DNA from: Bacteroidota bacterium
GTDB taxonomy: Bacteria; Bacteroidota; Ignavibacteria; Ignavibacteriales; Ignavibacteriaceae
Length of the DNA stretch: 19,692 bases
Direction: 5' to 3'
NCBI GenBank assembly: GCA_021778375.1
Contig: JAJYCM010000022.1
Span: 1 to 19,692, forward strand
Shown here: one piece after another, positions 16,276 to 19,692 of the stretch
How positions within the stretch are numbered: the first letter of the stretch is position 1
Layout of the letters: the number at the start of each line of letters is the position of its first letter
Notes under the pieces: model-generated
The model's input: the letters and a program-made list of their open reading frames with translations, nothing else
What the model was told of the DNA's origin: nothing
The model's database searches: none
Position numbers and translations under genes: made by a program

Positions 16276-17454
16276 ATGAAAAAAGTAGTTATTACACATG
16301 CCAAAAGAACTGCTATCGGTGCATTTAACGGCGGACTAAGCAGTTTTACAGCTCCTCAGTTAGGCAGCATAGTTATCAAATCACTTCTTGAAGAATCAAA
16401 AATCGATAAAAACCTTATTGATGAAGTAATAATGGGTAACGTTTTAACCGCCGGATTAGGACAGGCCCCCGCACGTCAGGCAGCTCTTTTAGCCGGATTA
16501 CCCGACAAGACTGAATGTCTTACAATCAATAAAATGTGCGGCAGCGGATTAAAAGCAGTTATGCTTGCCCAGCAAGCTATTGTCTGCGGAGATGCAGATA
16601 TTATAATAGCTGGTGGTCAGGAAAGTATGACTAACTCTCCATTCGTTCTACCCAATGCAAGAAACGGCTATCGTTTAGGAAATGGAACTATCTTAGATAC
16701 AATTTTGGTTGACGGCTTGGTAGATGCTTACAATAATATTCACATGGGACTTTGTGCAGAATCATGCGCAAAGGATTTCCATTTCACACGAGAGCAATTA
16801 GATGAATTCTCAATTCATTCCTACAAGCGCGCCCTTACAGCACAAAAGGAAGGGAAGTTTAAAGACGAGATAACTGAAGTGAAAGTCAAAACTAAAACTG
16901 GTGAAATTGCATTCATAAAAGATGAAGAACCTGAGAAAGTTAATTTTGATAAGATTCCTTCCCTTAAACCTGTATTTGACAAGAATGGAGTTGTTACGGC
17001 AGCTAATGCTTCAAGCATTAACGACGGAGCTGCTGCTGTGCTTATTATGTCAGAAGAAAAAGCCCTTAAACTGGGATTTACTCCTCTTGTCGAAATTGTA
17101 GCTCAAAGCTCTGCTGCAAAGGCTCCAATTGAATTTACGACTGCACCAGCAGATGCAATAAATAAAGTATTAAAGAAAGCTAATTTAGATATTAAACAAA
17201 TAGACTTATTCGAAATCAATGAAGCCTTTGCAGTAGTATCACTCGCAGTGAACAAGCTCTTAGACTTATCTACCGAGAAAGTAAACATTAACGGCGGAGC
17301 CGTAGCTTTAGGACACCCGATAGGAGCAAGCGGTGCAAGGATATTAACCACACTTATTTATGAAATGAATAGACGCTACTATGAATATGGCCTTGCTTCA
17401 CTCTGCATTGGAGGCGGGGAAGCATCTGCTGTAATTGTTAAACGTTATCAATAA
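16276..17454 (+). CDS. Acetyl-CoA C-acetyltransferase (thiolase)
   Basis: Condenses two acetyl-CoA to acetoacetyl-CoA, or cleaves beta-ketoacyl-CoA in the reverse direction. The 392-residue protein has the thiolase active-site set: nucleophile Cys88 in NKMCGSGLKA, NEAFA in the second half, His347 in GHPIGASGAR and Cys377 in CIGGGEAS. These positions sit one residue from those in the Zoogloea-type biosynthetic enzyme, so an AtoB/PhaA-like acetyl-CoA acetyltransferase is the best call. AGGGTGA just upstream provides a ribosome-binding site. A 149-base spacer separates it from the OTC gene; that spacer holds only a 16-codon frame from 16138 without an RBS. No other fatty-acid or polyhydroxyalkanoate gene is adjacent, so the pathway cannot be set from context. 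Confidence 0.93.
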   Translation: MKKVVITHAKRTAIGAFNGGLSSFTAPQLGSIVIKSLLEESKIDKNLIDEVIMGNVLTAGLGQAPARQAALLAGLPDKTECLTINKMCGSGLKAVMLAQQAIVCGDADIIIAGGQESMTNSPFVLPNARNGYRLGNGTILDTILVDGLVDAYNNIHMGLCAESCAKDFHFTREQLDEFSIHSYKRALTAQKEGKFKDEITEVKVKTKTGEIAFIKDEEPEKVNFDKIPSLKPVFDKNGVVTAANASSINDGAAAVLIMSEEKALKLGFTPLVEIVAQSSAAKAPIEFTTAPADAINKVLKKANLDIKQIDLFEINEAFAVVSLAVNKLLDLSTEKVNINGGAVALGHPIGASGARILTTLIYEMNRRYYEYGLASLCIGGGEASAVIVKRYQ

Positions 17455-17467
17455 TAATTAGTCATCT

Positions 17468-17550
17468 ATAATAAAAAGCCTCCAAGATTTAAGCTCTAGT
17501 AAGGTATGAATACTTTGCAGACGGCTTCAAAAACAAACTTTGGAGGCTTT
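17468..17550. terminator. Long inverted repeat between converging genes, probable bidirectional terminator
   Basis: AAAGCCTCCAA at 17475-17485 is repeated as its perfect 11-base reverse complement at 17540-17550, with 54 bases between. On the minus strand the stem is followed by TTTTTATTAT, a good terminator tail for the kinase operon; on the plus strand only TTTG follows, after the thiolase stop at 17454. The interior is long for a terminator loop and contains further short complementary pieces (an AAGC/GCTT pair), so it may fold into a branched structure. Confidence 0.5.
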
Positions 17551-17569
17551 GTACTTACTGGACATAATC

Positions 17570-18925
17570 TTAAAAGCTTAGCGTAAATACCGTTTCCTTA
17601 TTGGGCACTGAAAACACAGTTATTCCACCTTTATGCACTCGCATTATCTGGCGAGATAAACTTAGCCCGACACCGGAGCCTTCTTTCCTTGTTGTAAAGA
17701 AAGGAATAAAAATCTTCTCGTATAAATCTTCAGGAATTCCAGGACCGTTATCAATCACTTGAATTATTAATCCGCCTCTGTTATCAATCCTGCTAATCAA
17801 TTTAATAGCGGGCTCTCTAGTAACCGCTAACGCACTCATTGAGTTTAATAGTAGGTTTATTATCACCTGTTCAATCAAATCAGGATCTGCAGTAATCTCC
17901 AAATCCATAGGAACTATCGAAAAGTAAAACTTAATATTCATCTCGTGAAATTGTTCTGTAAGTAACTTCTCAATTCTTTCGAATAATTCGGAAATTCTAA
18001 CTACCTGGAAATTCGGAATAGGTATCCTAGTCAGACTACGGTAATCATCTACAAAATGAAGTAAGCCTTGACCTCTTCTTTTAATTGTATTTAAAGCTCC
18101 TTTTACATCATCCATACCTTCTTCATTGATAATTTTATTATCCTTAAAATTATTATCAATATCTCCAAGCAAAGTACAAGCAGTCGCGGACAATGAAATG
18201 ATTGGCGTTACTGAATTCATTATCTCATGTGTTAGTACACGGATTAAATTCTGCCAAGTCTCCATTTCACGCTCCTCTAACTCACTCTGAATATTGCTTA
18301 TTGAAATAAGCGTATAGTGGTTCTCCCGCAGTTTAAATTCTGTAGCATAAATTGAAAGCTGAGATAGTTCATTATTATCCGCAATCTTAACCAAAACTTT
18401 ATCCCCCGATTTTAAATTTCTTAATGAATCCGCCACGCTCTTACTTACATTAGAAAGCTCTGAAATGTTCTTTAAGCTATGGATCTTAAACAATTTTTTA
18501 GCAGCAGTATTTATTAGTTCAACATCTCCGTCTAACTTATATGCCATTAGCCCAATTCCAACATGCTGAACTATTGTTTGCAAATAGCGGTAGTGTTCCT
18601 CCTTCTCCATTCTTGCTTTTCTAAACTCATCAATTACATCTGAAAATGCACTGCTTAATTCCTCAAAAGATGAACCCTTCATGCTGCTTCTAAAGTTCTG
18701 AGAGAAATCAGAGTATTTAATTGAACTAAAAAATCTTGCTATTTCCCGATTTGTCTTTTGAACAAATTGAACAAGCCAAAATATTTGTGCTACTATAAGA
18801 ACTAAAACAATAAATGTTGTGGCTACAAGCTTTGTTTCAGTAAGAAGAAAGAAAATAAGAAAAACCGAAATGCAAAGTAAAGCTGTCCTAAATAAAATTA
18901 TAAGGCTGAATCTTTTATAAACCAT
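17570..18925 (-). CDS. Sensor histidine kinase, NtrY-like, membrane-anchored
   Basis: A 451-residue two-component kinase. Two hydrophobic helices at about 9-29 and 33-55 with almost no loop between mean it has little or no periplasmic sensor. A HAMP-like or linker helix and a PAS-like domain (about 112-212, with GLMAYKLDGDVELINTAA) follow, so sensing is probably cytoplasmic or membrane-linked. The phosphoacceptor is His233 in LTHEIMNSVTPI, an H-box form common in NtrY-like kinases. The ATP-binding domain shows NLLLNSMSAL (N box, 357-366), DNGPGIP (392-398), a FTTRKEGSG G2-like stretch (410-418) and GVGLSLSRQI. It overlaps the end of the upstream regulator gene by 11 bases, so it is its likely partner and the two are coexpressed. 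The physiological signal is unknown. Confidence 0.92.
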   Translation of the reverse strand: MVYKRFSLIILFRTALLCISVFLIFFLLTETKLVATTFIVLVLIVAQIFWLVQFVQKTNREIARFFSSIKYSDFSQNFRSSMKGSSFEELSSAFSDVIDEFRKARMEKEEHYRYLQTIVQHVGIGLMAYKLDGDVELINTAAKKLFKIHSLKNISELSNVSKSVADSLRNLKSGDKVLVKIADNNELSQLSIYATEFKLRENHYTLISISNIQSELEEREMETWQNLIRVLTHEIMNSVTPIISLSATACTLLGDIDNNFKDNKIINEEGMDDVKGALNTIKRRGQGLLHFVDDYRSLTRIPIPNFQVVRISELFERIEKLLTEQFHEMNIKFYFSIVPMDLEITADPDLIEQVIINLLLNSMSALAVTREPAIKLISRIDNRGGLIIQVIDNGPGIPEDLYEKIFIPFFTTRKEGSGVGLSLSRQIMRVHKGGITVFSVPNKETVFTLSF

Positions 18926-19692
18926 ATTTCTCCAACCTTCGGTATAGCGATGCTCTTGTTAAACCTAATTCCTTTGCAGCTTTAGTCAAATTACCGCCAT
19001 GCAAACTTATTGCTTTAATGATTAGCATCTTCTCCGCCTCTTCAAGATGGTAATTATCGAAAACAGCTTCTTCATCTTTAACATCTTTTGAAGAAAAATA
19101 AAAGTCTTCGGGATGTAGCATTTCGGAATCACTCATGATTACAACTCGTTCAATCATATGCTGCAGTTCCCTTATGTTACCCGGCCAGTGATATTGTGTT
19201 AGCTTGCTTAGAGCTTGGGCGCTAATCTTCTTTATAGATTTATTATATTTCTTACAATAAATATTTATGAAATGATCAACAAGTAGGGGAATATCCTCAT
19301 TTCTCTTTCTCAATGGCGGAAGGTGAATCTCAATGGTATTCACCCTATAGAGCAGATCTTGCCGAAAGCGCTTTTCAGATATTAATTCTTCATAAGGCAA
19401 ATTAGTAGCGCATATTAAACGAATATCAATCTTTTTAGAAATAGTCGAACCAAGTCTAGTAATCTGTCTATTTTGAAGTGCAGTCAATAACTTCACCTGA
19501 AGATTAAAGGTTAAATTTCCTATTTCATCAAGAAATAGTGTACCCCCTGAAGCAACCTCAAAGCGTCCGGCCCTGTCTTCTTTTGCATCTGTAAATGCGC
19601 CTTTCACATAGCCGAAGAATTCACTCTCAAAAAGGGACTCACTTATGGCGCCCATATCCACACTTAAAAATATTTCCTTATTCCTATCCGAC
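18915..19692 (-). CDS. Sigma-54-dependent response regulator (NtrC/NtrX type), 5' part missing
   Basis: An activator that drives open-complex formation by sigma-54 RNA polymerase. The frame is open to the right edge; the codons before GTG at 19661 still read like the family (NKEIFLSVDMGAISES), so that GTG is internal and the gene continues out of the window. Visible: the L1 loop as GAFTDA, where the sigma-54-contacting motif is usually GAFTGA; the Walker B stretch GGTLFLDEIGNL; FRQDLLYRVNTIEIHLPPLR, the arginine-finger and sensor I area; WPGNIRELQHMIE, the sensor II area; and a C-terminal Fis-type helix-turn-helix (LTKAAKELGLTRASLYRRLE). The Walker A motif and any receiver domain lie beyond the edge, so calling it a response regulator rests on the kinase partner that overlaps its stop codon. 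Confidence 0.92.
   Translation of the reverse strand, partial: SDRNKEIFLSVDMGAISESLFESEFFGYVKGAFTDAKEDRAGRFEVASGGTLFLDEIGNLTFNLQVKLLTALQNRQITRLGSTISKKIDIRLICATNLPYEELISEKRFRQDLLYRVNTIEIHLPPLRKRNEDIPLLVDHFINIYCKKYNKSIKKISAQALSKLTQYHWPGNIRELQHMIERVVIMSDSEMLHPEDFYFSSKDVKDEEAVFDNYHLEEAEKMLIIKAISLHGGNLTKAAKELGLTRASLYRRLEKYGL

Noticed and set aside
1..19692. CRISPR arrays, tRNA or rRNA genes, insertion sequences, integrase or attachment sites
   Set aside because: No regularly spaced repeats, cloverleaf-like elements, transposase or integrase motifs, or flanking duplications were seen by eye on either strand.

Overview
This AT-rich window most likely comes from a member of the Ignavibacteria or a neighbouring branch of the Bacteroidota/Chlorobi group. 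The inference rests on a very large secreted C25 (gingipain-family) peptidase that ends in a FlgD-like type IX secretion (T9SS) sorting domain, together with NtrY/NtrX-type regulators and a bacterial relative of cyclic 2,3-diphosphoglycerate synthetase. I could not run any database search, so the taxonomy is an inference.

Layout. (a) 1-2292 is sparse and very AT-rich. It holds the start of a minus-strand hypothetical gene running off the left edge, one intact family-2 glycosyltransferase (849-1805) and two long spacers (166-848 and 1806-2292) with short coding-like fragments that may be relics of genes. (b) 2293-6016 holds three tightly packed surface-sugar genes: a DegT-type aminotransferase, a PglC-like phosphoglycosyl transferase and a membrane-bound FlaA1/PglF-type UDP-GlcNAc 4,6-dehydratase. 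(c) 6026-11749 encodes a 1907-residue exported C25 peptidase starting 9 bases after the dehydratase stop, so probably in the same operon. (d) 11836-13668 is glmS, which supplies the hexosamine precursor. (e) 13800-16126 holds a cPGS-like GTPase and ornithine carbamoyltransferase. (f) 16276-17454 is an acetyl-CoA acetyltransferase. (g) On the minus strand, 19692-17570 encodes a sigma-54 activator (cut by the right edge) and an NtrY-like histidine kinase overlapping it, converging on the thiolase across a long inverted repeat.

How the genes fit together. GlmS makes glucosamine-6-phosphate, which leads to UDP-GlcNAc. The dehydratase and aminotransferase can convert UDP-GlcNAc to a 4-amino-6-deoxy sugar, and the phosphoglycosyl transferase can load a sugar of that kind onto undecaprenyl phosphate. 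In Porphyromonas, T9SS cargo is attached to a special LPS whose synthesis needs a DegT-family aminotransferase (PorR), and the C25-family protein PorU acts as the sortase. Finding sugar-activation genes directly upstream of a C25 protein with a T9SS tail therefore suggests, without proving, a linked 'cargo plus anchor sugar' locus. The right-hand half is mostly housekeeping metabolism and regulation; the GTPase/OTC pair is the least understood part. No tRNA, rRNA, CRISPR array, transposase or attachment site was recognised.
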